A stretch of 64,000 nt of DNA from Granulosicoccus sp. Its GTDB lineage: Bacteria; Pseudomonadota; Gammaproteobacteria; Granulosicoccales; Granulosicoccaceae. The stretch lies in NCBI GenBank assembly GCA_013002205.1, contig JABDKN010000156.1, positions 32,417-96,416 on the forward strand. Direction: 5' to 3'. Below the pieces are notes generated by a model, which did no database searches, had not been told where the DNA came from, and was given only the letters and a program-made list of their open reading frames with translations. The position numbers and the translations under genes are program-made. Shown one piece after another: positions 1 to 10,048 of the stretch; positions within the stretch are counted from its first letter, which is position 1; each line of letters starts with the position of its first letter.

Positions 1-29
1 GGCGGCCCACCCTCAACTCAGTTGTCATC

Positions 30-1160
30 ATGAAAAAGAGAATTGCCTTTTCCATTCTGGGGCTATTGATCCTGGTTGGTGTCCTGGGTGGCGTGAAGGC
101 GCTGCAGATCAGGGATCTGATTGCGGCAGGTGCATCCATGCAAGCGCCACCCACGGTGGTAACCGCTGCCGTGGTCCAGGCGGCCGACTGGGAAATGACC
201 ATCCAGGCAATCGGCACCCTGGAGGCTGCCCAGGGAGTGGTCATCACCGCCGACCTGCCAGGTCGCGTGTCAAAGCTGCACTTCGATGGAGGTGAACGCG
301 TGGCGGCGGGCGAGTTGCTGCTGGAACAGGAGACCAGTACCGAGAAGGCACAATTGAGTGCGGCAGAATCGGATCTCGGACTGGCACAGAGCAACCTGGA
401 CAGAGTATCCAGACTGTACCGCAGCAAGGTCGTCTCGCGTGCCGAACTGGACGCGGCGCGCTCTCAGGCCAGTGCCGCGCAGGCGCAGATGGACAACATC
501 ACGGCGAGCCTGACAAAGAAGAAGATCATCGCGCCATTCGACGGTCGACTCGGCCTGCGTCTGGTCGACATCGGCCAGGACCTCTCGCAGGGTGTGGCCA
601 TCGTTTCCCTGCAGGCATTCGATCCGATGCGAATCAATTTCTCCCTGCCGCAACAGGCGCTGGCCAGGGTCACGCAAGGACTGGATGTACGGGTGACCAC
701 AGACGCGGTACCCGGTCGCCAGTTCACCGGCAGTATCACCGCCATCAATACCGAGATCGATACCACCACGAGAACGGTCCGCACCCAGGCCACGCTCGAC
801 GTCACCGCCGATGACGGCAGTGCTGCGCCGGTGTTGCTTCCGGGCATGTTTGCCAGCGCCGAGGTGATCCTCCCGGAATCCAGGCCGGTACTGATGATTC
901 CACTGACAGCCGTCAGCTTTGCCTCTTACGGTGATTCCGTCTTTGTCCTCGAGAACAATGAGAACGATCAGCTCAGCGCACGCCAGCAGTTTGTTCAGCT
1001 CGGTGAGCGACGCGGCGATTTCGTGGAAGTCAGCAAAGGCCTGGACGAGGGCCAGACGGTGGCCAATGACGGCCTGTTCAAACTGCGCAGCGGTGCTACG
1101 GTGGTGGTCAATGACGGGGGCTCAGAGCCAAGCCTGACGCCGCAACCCGATAATTCCTGA
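30..1160 (+). CDS. RND efflux periplasmic adaptor subunit (HlyD/AcrA family)
   Basis: N-terminal membrane anchor, biotinyl-lipoyl-like region (GVVITADLPGRVSKLHFDGGERVAAGELLLEQ), coiled-coil hairpin; directly upstream of RND permease. Confidence 0.95.
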   Translation: MKKRIAFSILGLLILVGVLGGVKALQIRDLIAAGASMQAPPTVVTAAVVQAADWEMTIQAIGTLEAAQGVVITADLPGRVSKLHFDGGERVAAGELLLEQETSTEKAQLSAAESDLGLAQSNLDRVSRLYRSKVVSRAELDAARSQASAAQAQMDNITASLTKKKIIAPFDGRLGLRLVDIGQDLSQGVAIVSLQAFDPMRINFSLPQQALARVTQGLDVRVTTDAVPGRQFTGSITAINTEIDTTTRTVRTQATLDVTADDGSAAPVLLPGMFASAEVILPESRPVLMIPLTAVSFASYGDSVFVLENNENDQLSARQQFVQLGERRGDFVEVSKGLDEGQTVANDGLFKLRSGATVVVNDGGSEPSLTPQPDNS

Positions 1161-1168
1161 GGCCGGCC

Positions 1169-4100
1169 ATGCAATTCACCGACATCTTTGTCAAACGCCC
1201 GGTCCTGGCTGTCGTCGTCAGCCTGCTGATCCTGATTGCCGGTGTACAGGCGATCAGCAGTCTGAGCATTCGCCAGTATCCGCGTAATGACAACGCGGTA
1301 GTCACCATCAATACTGCCTATATCGGTGCCAGTGCAGAACTGGTTCGGGGGTTTATATCGACTCCGCTGGAGCGTGCGGTGTCAGGTGCAGACGGTGTCG
1401 ACTATGTCGAGTCGTCCAGCCAGCTGGGGCTGTCAACCGTCAAGGTTCGCCTGGAGCTCAACTACGATCCGATCAAGGCACTCTCGGAAATCAGTTCCAA
1501 GGTGAATCAGGTGCGTGGCGATCTGCCGCCTGAGGCGGAAATCCCGGTGATCAATGTCGAGTCCGCTGACAGCACCGTAGCCTCTGCCTACCTCAGTTTC
1601 ACCTCGGACATACTGGAGCCGAACCAGATCACGGATTTCCTGACGCGCGTGGTTCAGCCAAGACTGGCCGCACAGGATGGCGTCCAGCGTGCCGAGATTC
1701 TCGGCGGACGCAATTTCGCCATGCGCATCTGGCTGAATACCAGGCTGCTGGCCGCCCACAACATCACACCGCTGGAAGTGCGCCAGGCACTGAGTGCCAA
1801 TAATTACCTGTCCGCACTGGGAAAGACAAAAGGCGCGCTGATCGAGGTGAACCTGGCAGCCAATACCGATCTGAAGACAGTCGAGGAGTTCGAGAACCTG
1901 ACCTTGAAGTCGGCCGATGGTGCGCTGGTTCGCATCAGGGATGTCGCCACTGTCGAGCTGGGAGCTGACGCCTACGATGTCGAGGTGCGTTACAACGGGG
2001 ACGAGGCGATCTTCATGGGTATCTGGCCGTTACCCAACGCCAATACGCTGGACGTCATCAAAGGCGTGCGAGATGAGCTCGACACAATCAAGAGCACCCT
2101 GCCCACCGGCATGACGGCCGATGTCGCCTACGATGCCTCCGAGTACATTGCCAGTTCGATACGGGAGGTCATCACCACGCTGACGGAAACCCTGATCATC
2201 GTCATGCTGGTGATCTTCCTGTTCATGGGCTCGATACGCTCCGTGATCGTACCGATCATGGCCATTCCGATCTCACTGATCGGCGCTGTATTCCTGATGC
2301 AGGTGTTCGGCTTCAGCATCAACCTGCTCACCTTGCTGGCCGTCGTGTTGTCAGTGGGTCTGGTGGTGGATGACGCCATCGTGGTCGTCGAGAATGTCGA
2401 ACGGCACATCAGCGAAGGGCAGTCGCGACTGGAGGCGGCGCTGCTGGGCGCACGTGAACTGCTCGGTCCGGTCATCGCCATGACCATGACACTGGTCGCC
2501 GTGTATCTGCCTATCGGGCTCCAGGGTGGGCTCACCGGCTCACTGTTTCGCGAGTTTGCCTTTACGCTGGCGGGCGCCGTCACCATCTCCGGCATCGTGG
2601 CGCTGACACTCTCCCCGATGATGTCGGCCACACTCCTCCGGGAAGGTGATGGCGAGAAAGGTTTCCAGAAGAAGGTCAATGACGCGTTCGACCGGGTCAG
2701 GCGTCGTTACTCGAGCCTGCTGAACGGCACCCTCAAGGCACGACCCGCAGTCTATCTCGTCTGGGTCGTGATCACCCTGCTGTGCGTGCCCATGTTCATC
2801 ATGTCGGCCAAGGAACTGGCACCCACCGAAGACCAGGGCATCATTTTCGGTATCGTCGATGGCTCCGGTAATGCGACCATCGAAAGCGCTACGCGGTACG
2901 CGGCGCAGGCTGACGATGCCTTCAGGAGTGTGGAAGAAACTGCCTTTACCTTCCAGTTGACCTTCCCCTCATCCGGGTTCGGTGGCATGGTGCTCGACGA
3001 CTGGGACGATCGCGAGCGTTCCGTATTCGAGGTGAAACCGGAAATCGCGCAGAAGCTGAACAACATTGCCGGCATCAGCATGTTTCCGGTCACTCCGCCG
3101 GCCTTGCCTGGCGGGGGCGATTTCCCGGTCGAGTTCGTGATCGCGTCGACGGCTGAGCCCCGGGACATTCTGGAATTTGCCCAGCAGATTCAGATGCAGG
3201 CCATGCAGTCGGGCATGTTCGCCTTTCCACCGATTATCGATACCAAGATCGACAAAGCCCAGTCCGAACTTGTGCTGGACCGGGATCGGGTAGCGGACCT
3301 GGGGTTGACCATGCAGCAGGTCGGCGCCGATGTGGGCATCCTGCTGAGTGGCGGTTTCGTCAACCGCTTCAATATCGATGGGCGCAGTTACAAGGTCATT
3401 CCGCAGGCCCTGCGGGTCGAGCGGCTGAACCCGCAACAGCTCGAGGAGCTTTACGTCACCGGCCCTGAGGGGGAAATGATCCAGCTCGGCTCGATTGCCT
3501 CCATCAAAGACAGCACGGTGCCGCGTTCCCTGAACCGCTTCCAGCAACTCAATGCAGTGAAACTCAGCGGAGTCTCGATCCGGCCATTGGACGAAGCGCT
3601 GAGCTTTCTGGAAACGGCGGCCGCCGAGATACTGCCGGCGGGCTATTCCCTGGACTACACCGGTGAGTCACGACAACTGCGCCGGGAGGGCAACAAGTTC
3701 CTTCCTGCATTTGCCCTGGCAGTCGTCCTGATCTACCTGACCCTGGCAGCGCAGTTCAACAGCTTTCGGGATCCGCTGGTGATTCTGGCAGGCTCGGTTC
3801 CACTGGCCATGTTCGGTGCCATGATCTTCACATTCCTGCGTATGCCCAATCCGGAACTGCCTCACTGGACCAACAGTTTCACGACCACCCTCAATATCTA
3901 CTCGCAGGTGGGGCTGGTGACATTGATTGGACTCGTCGCCAAGAACGGTATCCTGGTGGTCGAATTCGCCAAACAGATGCAGCAACAGGGGCTGAGCAAG
4001 CTGGCGGCCATCAAGGCTGCGTCCACGACACGATTCAGACCGATCCTGATGACCAGTGTGGCCACGGTAGCCGGTCATTTCCCCCTCACGCTGGTCAGCG

Positions 4101-4417
4101 GCCCGGGTGCCGAAGCGCGAAATTCGATTGGTCTGGTACTGGTTGGAGGCATGGCCATCGGCACCTTGTTCACGCTGTTCATCATTCCATCCATCTACAT
4201 GCTGATCGCCCGCGATTTGGGTGGGCAGCTGGATGAACTGCCCGAGGCGGCAGATCCTGCGCGCGGTGGCCCGGGTGGCAGTGCAGGCCCTCAGGTCGGT
4301 CGCTTACCGGTGACAGAGGAGCCGGCAGCGCCACGTCAAGCTGGCGAGAACCGGTCGGACAATGGACGAGTCGACCAGCCCAGACCGGCTGCCGCCATGC
4401 GACTGGATACTCCATAG
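1169..4417 (+). CDS. RND efflux transporter permease (AcrB/MexF-like, HAE1 family)
   Basis: 1082 aa, FVKRPVLAVVVSLLILIAGVQAI N-terminus, GLVVDDAIVVVENVERH motif, duplicated TM/porter architecture. Confidence 0.97.
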   Translation: MQFTDIFVKRPVLAVVVSLLILIAGVQAISSLSIRQYPRNDNAVVTINTAYIGASAELVRGFISTPLERAVSGADGVDYVESSSQLGLSTVKVRLELNYDPIKALSEISSKVNQVRGDLPPEAEIPVINVESADSTVASAYLSFTSDILEPNQITDFLTRVVQPRLAAQDGVQRAEILGGRNFAMRIWLNTRLLAAHNITPLEVRQALSANNYLSALGKTKGALIEVNLAANTDLKTVEEFENLTLKSADGALVRIRDVATVELGADAYDVEVRYNGDEAIFMGIWPLPNANTLDVIKGVRDELDTIKSTLPTGMTADVAYDASEYIASSIREVITTLTETLIIVMLVIFLFMGSIRSVIVPIMAIPISLIGAVFLMQVFGFSINLLTLLAVVLSVGLVVDDAIVVVENVERHISEGQSRLEAALLGARELLGPVIAMTMTLVAVYLPIGLQGGLTGSLFREFAFTLAGAVTISGIVALTLSPMMSATLLREGDGEKGFQKKVNDAFDRVRRRYSSLLNGTLKARPAVYLVWVVITLLCVPMFIMSAKELAPTEDQGIIFGIVDGSGNATIESATRYAAQADDAFRSVEETAFTFQLTFPSSGFGGMVLDDWDDRERSVFEVKPEIAQKLNNIAGISMFPVTPPALPGGGDFPVEFVIASTAEPRDILEFAQQIQMQAMQSGMFAFPPIIDTKIDKAQSELVLDRDRVADLGLTMQQVGADVGILLSGGFVNRFNIDGRSYKVIPQALRVERLNPQQLEELYVTGPEGEMIQLGSIASIKDSTVPRSLNRFQQLNAVKLSGVSIRPLDEALSFLETAAAEILPAGYSLDYTGESRQLRREGNKFLPAFALAVVLIYLTLAAQFNSFRDPLVILAGSVPLAMFGAMIFTFLRMPNPELPHWTNSFTTTLNIYSQVGLVTLIGLVAKNGILVVEFAKQMQQQGLSKLAAIKAASTTRFRPILMTSVATVAGHFPLTLVSGPGAEARNSIGLVLVGGMAIGTLFTLFIIPSIYMLIARDLGGQLDELPEAADPARGGPGGSAGPQVGRLPVTEEPAAPRQAGENRSDNGRVDQPRPAAAMRLDTP

Positions 4418-4420
4418 ACC

Positions 4421-4441
4421 TGCCCTCACCAGGTGAGGGCA
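4421..4441. terminator. Perfect 21-bp palindrome between convergent genes, possible bidirectional terminator
   Basis: tgccctcacc-a-ggtgagggca just after the RND permease stop and before the convergent lipoprotein stop; no clear T-tract. Confidence 0.5.
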
Positions 4442-4476
4442 TAAGCAAGCGTGGCCAGTCAGGCCGGCGGTGAGCA

Positions 4477-5199
4477 TTACTGCCGGTCGGTAAAATCGAA
4501 CAACCCGGTGTAATGGCCTTCGGCCAGTTGCCCGTTTTCCAGCAGCACACTGAAATGCAACTCGATGTCGGGCAGTAAACCGCTGAAATCGATGGTGCCG
4601 CCGACTACCGGCAGCCGCTCGTCGGCGTCTACCTCACCGCTGTCGTCGGTATCCACACCGATATAGGCCTGGTCGAAATAGGCGGTACCCGCCAGCACGC
4701 CACCACCTGCACCAAATGCCGAATGGCTGTAGGTGACAAAGGAAAACTGCTTGCCGGGGCTGTGCATTTCCGCGTAGAAAATGGCCGTGGCCGCTACCGG
4801 TGTCAACAGGTTGAAATACTGGTCATCGATCTGTGTGGGGGTGACCACGAACTTGCCGTTGGTGACGGTGAAATTCACGTTGTAATGATCTTCTCGATAA
4901 CCCCAGATATCGCCCAGTGCCGAGTCCAGCGGAAAACTGCGACCCGCCAGCGACACGTGACTGTCTCCCTCCGGCCCGATGGCGGTAAACTCGTCGGTAT
5001 CTTCCAGGGGAGGATGCACCAGCACGGGTGCGGTGCCCTCACCGGGCTGGACCCCGTCCCCGTCCGCTGGCTGAACGGGCTCACCGTGGCCACTCAAGGG
5101 CTGGCGATCAGCCGGGTCCGCAGGCGTGGAATTGCCACAACCGTGCAATGCCACTGCACAGAGCGCCAACGCCAGGTACTGCTCGATACTTCTTGACAC
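4477..5199 (-). CDS. Hypothetical lipoprotein
   Basis: 240 aa, signal peptide with lipobox-like ALHGC, acidic linker; no recognised domain. Confidence 0.75.
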   Translation of the reverse strand: MSRSIEQYLALALCAVALHGCGNSTPADPADRQPLSGHGEPVQPADGDGVQPGEGTAPVLVHPPLEDTDEFTAIGPEGDSHVSLAGRSFPLDSALGDIWGYREDHYNVNFTVTNGKFVVTPTQIDDQYFNLLTPVAATAIFYAEMHSPGKQFSFVTYSHSAFGAGGGVLAGTAYFDQAYIGVDTDDSGEVDADERLPVVGGTIDFSGLLPDIELHFSVLLENGQLAEGHYTGLFDFTDRQ

Positions 5200-5303
5200 G
5201 CAGGGAACCCATACAACGGACAGAATTGTTAACTTACCGGAACGGGATCAGTGCCGCCACCACTGAAATGGGACTTTGCGATGCCTGCCGCTTCCACAGG
5301 TAC

Positions 5304-5909
5304 CTACCTGAGCGTACGGTAACCGGAATAGATGCGATTGGTGGCAGTTATCAGGCACACGAAGGCAAATACCCAGGCAATCACAGGAAAATAGCCGGGC
5401 AGCAGGCACATCAGTGCGAAGAAAAAGACGGTCTCGACTCCTTCGGCCAGGCCATCCAGGTAATACAGGCTCTTGTAGGCAAAATCCGGGCTGACGATGG
5501 CGCGTTTCCCGGCTTGTGTGGCGAAGGCCAGGAAACTGGCACCGGTACCCACGAAACTGGCAATGAGCACGGCCGCCGGCAAGGCATTTACCGACGGGTC
5601 CGCCAGGGCAAAGCCAAGGGGAAACACCGCATAGAATACGAAGTCGAGGGTGATATCGAGATACCCCCCGGCATCGCTGGGTGTACCCAGTCTGGCCACC
5701 TCACCATCCAGGCCGTCGGCAAGTCTGTTGAGCAACAGGCAGCACAGGGCCAGCCACTCGTGTCCCACCGCCACCAGGGGTACGGTGGCAATGCCCAGGA
5801 TGAAGCCGGTGACGGTCAACTGATCGGCAGAACACCCCTGGCGATGCAATCGGGTGGCGATGGAATGCAAAGCGGGTCTGAGCAGGGGAACGAGGTGTCT
5901 GTCCAGCAT
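5304..5909 (-). CDS. CDP-alcohol phosphatidyltransferase family protein (YnjF-like)
   Basis: NRLADGLDGEVARLGTPSDAGGYLDITLDF matches the CDP-alcohol phosphotransferase signature DG..AR....G..LD...D; next to ynjBCD-like genes. Confidence 0.88.
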   Translation of the reverse strand: MLDRHLVPLLRPALHSIATRLHRQGCSADQLTVTGFILGIATVPLVAVGHEWLALCCLLLNRLADGLDGEVARLGTPSDAGGYLDITLDFVFYAVFPLGFALADPSVNALPAAVLIASFVGTGASFLAFATQAGKRAIVSPDFAYKSLYYLDGLAEGVETVFFFALMCLLPGYFPVIAWVFAFVCLITATNRIYSGYRTLR

Positions 5910-5993
5910 CTGGTCACTCCGGTCGATGACAAGAACGGTCGTGGCTGTGGTTCATGGCCGGCACCGGTGGGTGCCCCGAGCTTGCGGTCCGTC

Positions 5994-6662
5994 TCATATC
6001 GGCTGGGGGTGCATCCCCAATGAATCCGCGGGGCTGGATTCGCCGATACGCAGCACCCTTGCCTGTAGCGGAACGTCCGCCATATCGTGCGTTACCAGCA
6101 GAACCGGCAGGCGCGCAGCACTGTCCCAGGTGAGTCGCCGGATCTGCTCACGCAGTGTGGTATCGAGCGCGGAAAACGGTTCGTCGAGCAACAGCGCGCA
6201 GGGATCCGCAAGCAGTGTACGCAGGAGGCTGACGCGTGCCCTCTGCCCACCGGACAAGGTGGCCGGATCGCGTTGTTCAAGGCCCGCCAGCGATGCATCC
6301 TGCAGAACCTGGCGTACCCGTTCGGTACGTTCCCGCCGGGAACCACCACGCAGGCCGAAGCGCAGATTATCGCCCACACTCATGTGCGGGAAGAGATAAT
6401 CCTGCTGCAGCATCAGTCCGAGCCTGCGCTTTTCGGTGGGCAGGCTGGTCAGTTGCCTGGGTCCGAGCCACACCTCACCGGAGGCATGCAGGTGCGAATC
6501 GACCATACCGGTCAACCAGTTCAGAATGCTGGATTTACCGCTGCCGCTCGGCCCCATCAGGGCCACAACCTGTCCGGGTTCCACGGTGAAGGACAGGCCT
6601 TCGACCAGCGATTGCCCGTTGGGCATCCGCAGACACAGGTCCTTGACAGATAATTCGTGCAT
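5994..6662 (-). CDS. ABC transporter ATP-binding protein (YnjD-like)
   Basis: Walker A GPSGSGKS, signature LSGGQRARVSLLR, Walker B LLLDEPFSALD; start trimmed to MHELSVKDL at 6662, overlapping the permease stop (TGATG). Confidence 0.92.
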   Translation of the reverse strand: MHELSVKDLCLRMPNGQSLVEGLSFTVEPGQVVALMGPSGSGKSSILNWLTGMVDSHLHASGEVWLGPRQLTSLPTEKRRLGLMLQQDYLFPHMSVGDNLRFGLRGGSRRERTERVRQVLQDASLAGLEQRDPATLSGGQRARVSLLRTLLADPCALLLDEPFSALDTTLREQIRRLTWDSAARLPVLLVTHDMADVPLQARVLRIGESSPADSLGMHPQPI

Positions 6663-8401
6663 CAGGCCACCGCCGTTCGAGTCAATGAGCGCGTCGACTG
6701 CCGCGCCAGTCGCCGAGATTGCCAGCGCGGAACCATCAAAGCCAGTACAAACGCCAGCAGCGGCAGAATACTCTGCAGTACCGCCAGGGCAGCGACCACC
6801 CGCCGGTCGACCCCGCCGACGCTGGTGACCAGTTCGGTTGCCAGTGTCTGGTGCCGTCCAGCGCCGATGAGCAGTGTCGGCAGGTAGAGCGCCACGCTGA
6901 CGGCGACGGCAACCGCCGCAGCCTGGCTCAACGGGCGGATCAGCATCGGCAGGCGAACACGCCACAACACACGCCAGTCGCCGGCACCCAGGGTATGTGC
7001 CGCATGACCCCACTCGGGTGCCAGCTCTCGCCAGGGCACCGCAAGTATCAGGATGACATAGGGGAAGGTGTACAGCCAGTGAGTATAGACCACCATCCAC
7101 CAGGTACCATCCAGGCCAGCCCACAATGCCACTGCCTGCCAGCCGAACAGCAGACTTATCTGCGGAACCAGCAAAGGCACGAACCAGATGCCATCCAGGC
7201 GCGGCGCCGCCCCCCTGCGTTCAAGTTCCAGCCAGGCGATGGCGGTCGATATGGCAAGTGCTGCAACGCACATCGCGATGATCAAGGTCGTCAATGCCGG
7301 CTGCATCAGAACGTCGGTGCGTGTCGACCAGTTACTCAGGGTCCATTGAGCTGGAAATGCATCCGGGAAGCGCCACCTGCGGGTGAAACTCCAGACGAGC
7401 AGCAACAGCATCGTGACCAGGCTGGTGGACAGTATCAGCATCACCACCCCTTTGCCGAGCACCCGCAGCGCACTGAAGCCATGGCCACGTACACCACTCT
7501 GCCGTCTGCGCCTGGCGATGCCTGAGACGAAGATTTCCAGCGCGAAGAGCAGCAGAAAACTCAGCCCGACAACCGCCACCAGCAGCAGCGCACCGGCTGA
7601 TGCTGCCGCCCGTGACAAGGGATCATTGACCAGGGTCATCAGCAGAACTGACAGGGTGGGCGGATTGCCGGGGCCGAGCAGAATCGCCATGTCCACGACC
7701 GTGAGATTGAATGCCAGGATGATCAACAGCGTCAGCCGTATCCGCGGATACAGACGCGGTAGAATCAGGCGGCTCCAGCAGCGTGCCGGTGCATACCCCA
7801 GGGTGCGGCCGATACGCAATGAGGCGTCCACATCCAGCGCCGGCAACTGCGCAATGGCGGCCAGTAACAGAAAGGGCGTCTCCTTGATGACCAGCCCGAC
7901 GATCAGTGACCAGCCCTGCGCATCCGGTACGATCCAGTCCAGTGGTGGTCGTTCCCAGCCTGTCAGCGCCGGCGAGACCAGCCGAACCAGCGCGCCACTG
8001 GGCGCGAGCAGAAACACCAGGCCGACAGCCATTGCCGCATGCGGTATCGCCAGCACCGGTGGGATGGCGGCATTCATCCATGACCACCAGCGGGTGTCAT
8101 GGACGCAAACCAGCGCCATTACGGTAATGGCCAGGACCAGAAACGTAGCCAGGAGCCCGGTGAAAGTGCTCAATCCCAACGCCGGTAGCAGCCTGGGATC
8201 GGTGAGTATCTGCGCGAATCCGTCACCCGGTGCAAACGTCGGTGTAAAACCCAGGGCAGGGGCCACGGTCCCGCACAGTCCCAGCAGGACGGGCAGCATG
8301 AACAGACTGACCAGCAGCCAGACCAGGCCTCTATGCCGGAGCATGATGATCGGTTTCATGGCAGTGACTGTGCGGGCAGGCAGGCTCAAGAACGGCCTCA
8401 C
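6662..8401 (-). CDS. ABC transporter permease (YnjC-like, ThiP-type double permease)
   Basis: 579 aa with two BPD_transp halves; true start may be internal (MKPIIMLRHRG). Confidence 0.9.
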   Translation of the reverse strand: MRPFLSLPARTVTAMKPIIMLRHRGLVWLLVSLFMLPVLLGLCGTVAPALGFTPTFAPGDGFAQILTDPRLLPALGLSTFTGLLATFLVLAITVMALVCVHDTRWWSWMNAAIPPVLAIPHAAMAVGLVFLLAPSGALVRLVSPALTGWERPPLDWIVPDAQGWSLIVGLVIKETPFLLLAAIAQLPALDVDASLRIGRTLGYAPARCWSRLILPRLYPRIRLTLLIILAFNLTVVDMAILLGPGNPPTLSVLLMTLVNDPLSRAAASAGALLLVAVVGLSFLLLFALEIFVSGIARRRRQSGVRGHGFSALRVLGKGVVMLILSTSLVTMLLLLVWSFTRRWRFPDAFPAQWTLSNWSTRTDVLMQPALTTLIIAMCVAALAISTAIAWLELERRGAAPRLDGIWFVPLLVPQISLLFGWQAVALWAGLDGTWWMVVYTHWLYTFPYVILILAVPWRELAPEWGHAAHTLGAGDWRVLWRVRLPMLIRPLSQAAAVAVAVSVALYLPTLLIGAGRHQTLATELVTSVGGVDRRVVAALAVLQSILPLLAFVLALMVPRWQSRRLARQSTRSLTRTAVA

Positions 8402-9711
8402 TACTGGCCGTAGCGTTCGACCCAGGCAGCTTCCAATGCCTCTGTCCAGCTCGCATGCGGTTCTGCCAGTACAGAACCGGACCCCGGCGCCAGGGACCAG
8501 ACACCCACATCGATGCCGGCGAACACTGCCTTGTCCGCAGCTCTCAGCCGGGACAAGTCCAGCACCGTGGGATCACCCCAGTGTCGCGGATCCAGTTTAC
8601 GCGCCTGGGCCTCGGGCGAGAGCAGAAAATTCGCCACCACCCTGGCACCGGCCTTGGCCCTGGCGTTCCAGGGTATGGTCACGAAATGCGTATTGCCGAT
8701 CGTGCCCTGGTCGAACACATAGGTGCGTACCGTGTCCGGCAACTGACCATTGGCGACCGCCGCGCTGGCCGCGTTGGGATTAAAGGAGATGGCGATATCC
8801 AGCTCACCATCATCCAGCAACTGTCGCGTCATCTCTCCGCTGACCGGCCAGCTTTCACCGGCACCACGCATCAGCGGATGCAACTCGTCCAGGTAGGCCC
8901 ACAAGGGCGCGGTCACCGCTTCCAGATTCGCCTCAGTCACCGGGTCGTACAAGGCCATGGATGTCGCCTTCCCGGCGTTCAGTTCGATCAGTAACTGCTT
9001 GACGAAGGTGGTGCCATGGAAGGCCGGCGGTGCAGGATAGGCGAATCGTCCGCCATCCCTGACGAACTCCAGCAGTGCGGTGGCCGATCGTGGTGGGGAT
9101 TTCACGGTGGCGGTGTCATGGATGAATACCAGTTGCGCACCGCCCCAGGCGGACTCGAGCCCCTCGACAGGCACCGAGAAGTCCATGGAGATGGATGGCG
9201 ATTCACGCAGCAACGAGGCATTGGGCAGATGCCTGGCGAAGTCGCCCCAGAGAAGCCCGTCATGTTTCAGGGCTGCGAAATTCTCACCGTTGACCCACAT
9301 CAGATCGACATTGCCGCTGTCGTGGCGCCCGACGAGACGGGCGGCCTGTAACTGGCTGACCACCTCGGCAATGTCACCGACCTTGACGTGCCTGAGGGTG
9401 ACGCCGTACTCCTCATCGACACGTTCTGCAACCCAGGCCAGGTAGCGGTTGATTTGTTCGCTGCCGCCCCAGGCGTGGAAATAGACACTCTGGCCACGTG
9501 CCTCCTGCAGAGCCTCCTGCCAGCCAGCATCCGGCTCGATGGCCTGTGATGGCAGCGCAGCGATCAGCATCACTAATCCGACCAGTACGTGCCAATGCAG
9601 CCTCCCCTGACGCGACTGATGCAGGCCCCTGTTCACCAACCTGCCCGGGGGAGAGACTCTGTCGTCAGAACCACACCATGGGTGTGCAATGATACGGCTG
9701 ACAATCGACAT
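8401..9711 (-). CDS. ABC transporter substrate-binding protein (YnjB-like)
   Basis: Signal-like LVGLVMLIAALPSQA; HAWGGSEQINRYLAW, GTTFVKQLL; conserved position with permease and ATPase; start uncertain. Confidence 0.85.
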   Translation of the reverse strand: MSIVSRIIAHPWCGSDDRVSPPGRLVNRGLHQSRQGRLHWHVLVGLVMLIAALPSQAIEPDAGWQEALQEARGQSVYFHAWGGSEQINRYLAWVAERVDEEYGVTLRHVKVGDIAEVVSQLQAARLVGRHDSGNVDLMWVNGENFAALKHDGLLWGDFARHLPNASLLRESPSISMDFSVPVEGLESAWGGAQLVFIHDTATVKSPPRSATALLEFVRDGGRFAYPAPPAFHGTTFVKQLLIELNAGKATSMALYDPVTEANLEAVTAPLWAYLDELHPLMRGAGESWPVSGEMTRQLLDDGELDIAISFNPNAASAAVANGQLPDTVRTYVFDQGTIGNTHFVTIPWNARAKAGARVVANFLLSPEAQARKLDPRHWGDPTVLDLSRLRAADKAVFAGIDVGVWSLAPGSGSVLAEPHASWTEALEAAWVERYGQ

Positions 9712-10048
9712 ACGCTGGAATGCTCCAATAGGCTTGAGGGCGGGACGCCAAGGACATTCTGCGCGAAGGACTGATCCTGGCAGAGGTCTACTGTGCCAAC
9801 ATTCTGGCAACCCTGCGCATGAAAAGTTCCCGGCAATCCGGCACGAACCGGAACCCGGCACAGCTCGTGCTCATCTGCCAGGGTGTATCAACGTTCCGGC
9901 AGTGCGGGTGACGATGAGGCAACGGACTCGACAGGCAAGGTGTCGAATCCGGACAGGCTCCTGTCAACTCCGGGTGCCGGGATCTGCCCTCTCCAGACTG
10001 CTAAACTCGTTCACGGCCTGTCAATCCTGCGGAGGATCCATAGTCGAC

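Noticed and set aside
5028-6023. 331-aa plus-strand ORF
   Set aside because: Antisense to the CDP-alcohol phosphatidyltransferase and ending in the ATPase; no recognisable domain.
7383-8783. 466-aa plus-strand ORF
   Set aside because: Antisense to the ynjC-like permease and binding protein, which have clear motifs; low-complexity S/R/P composition typical of GC-rich antisense frames.
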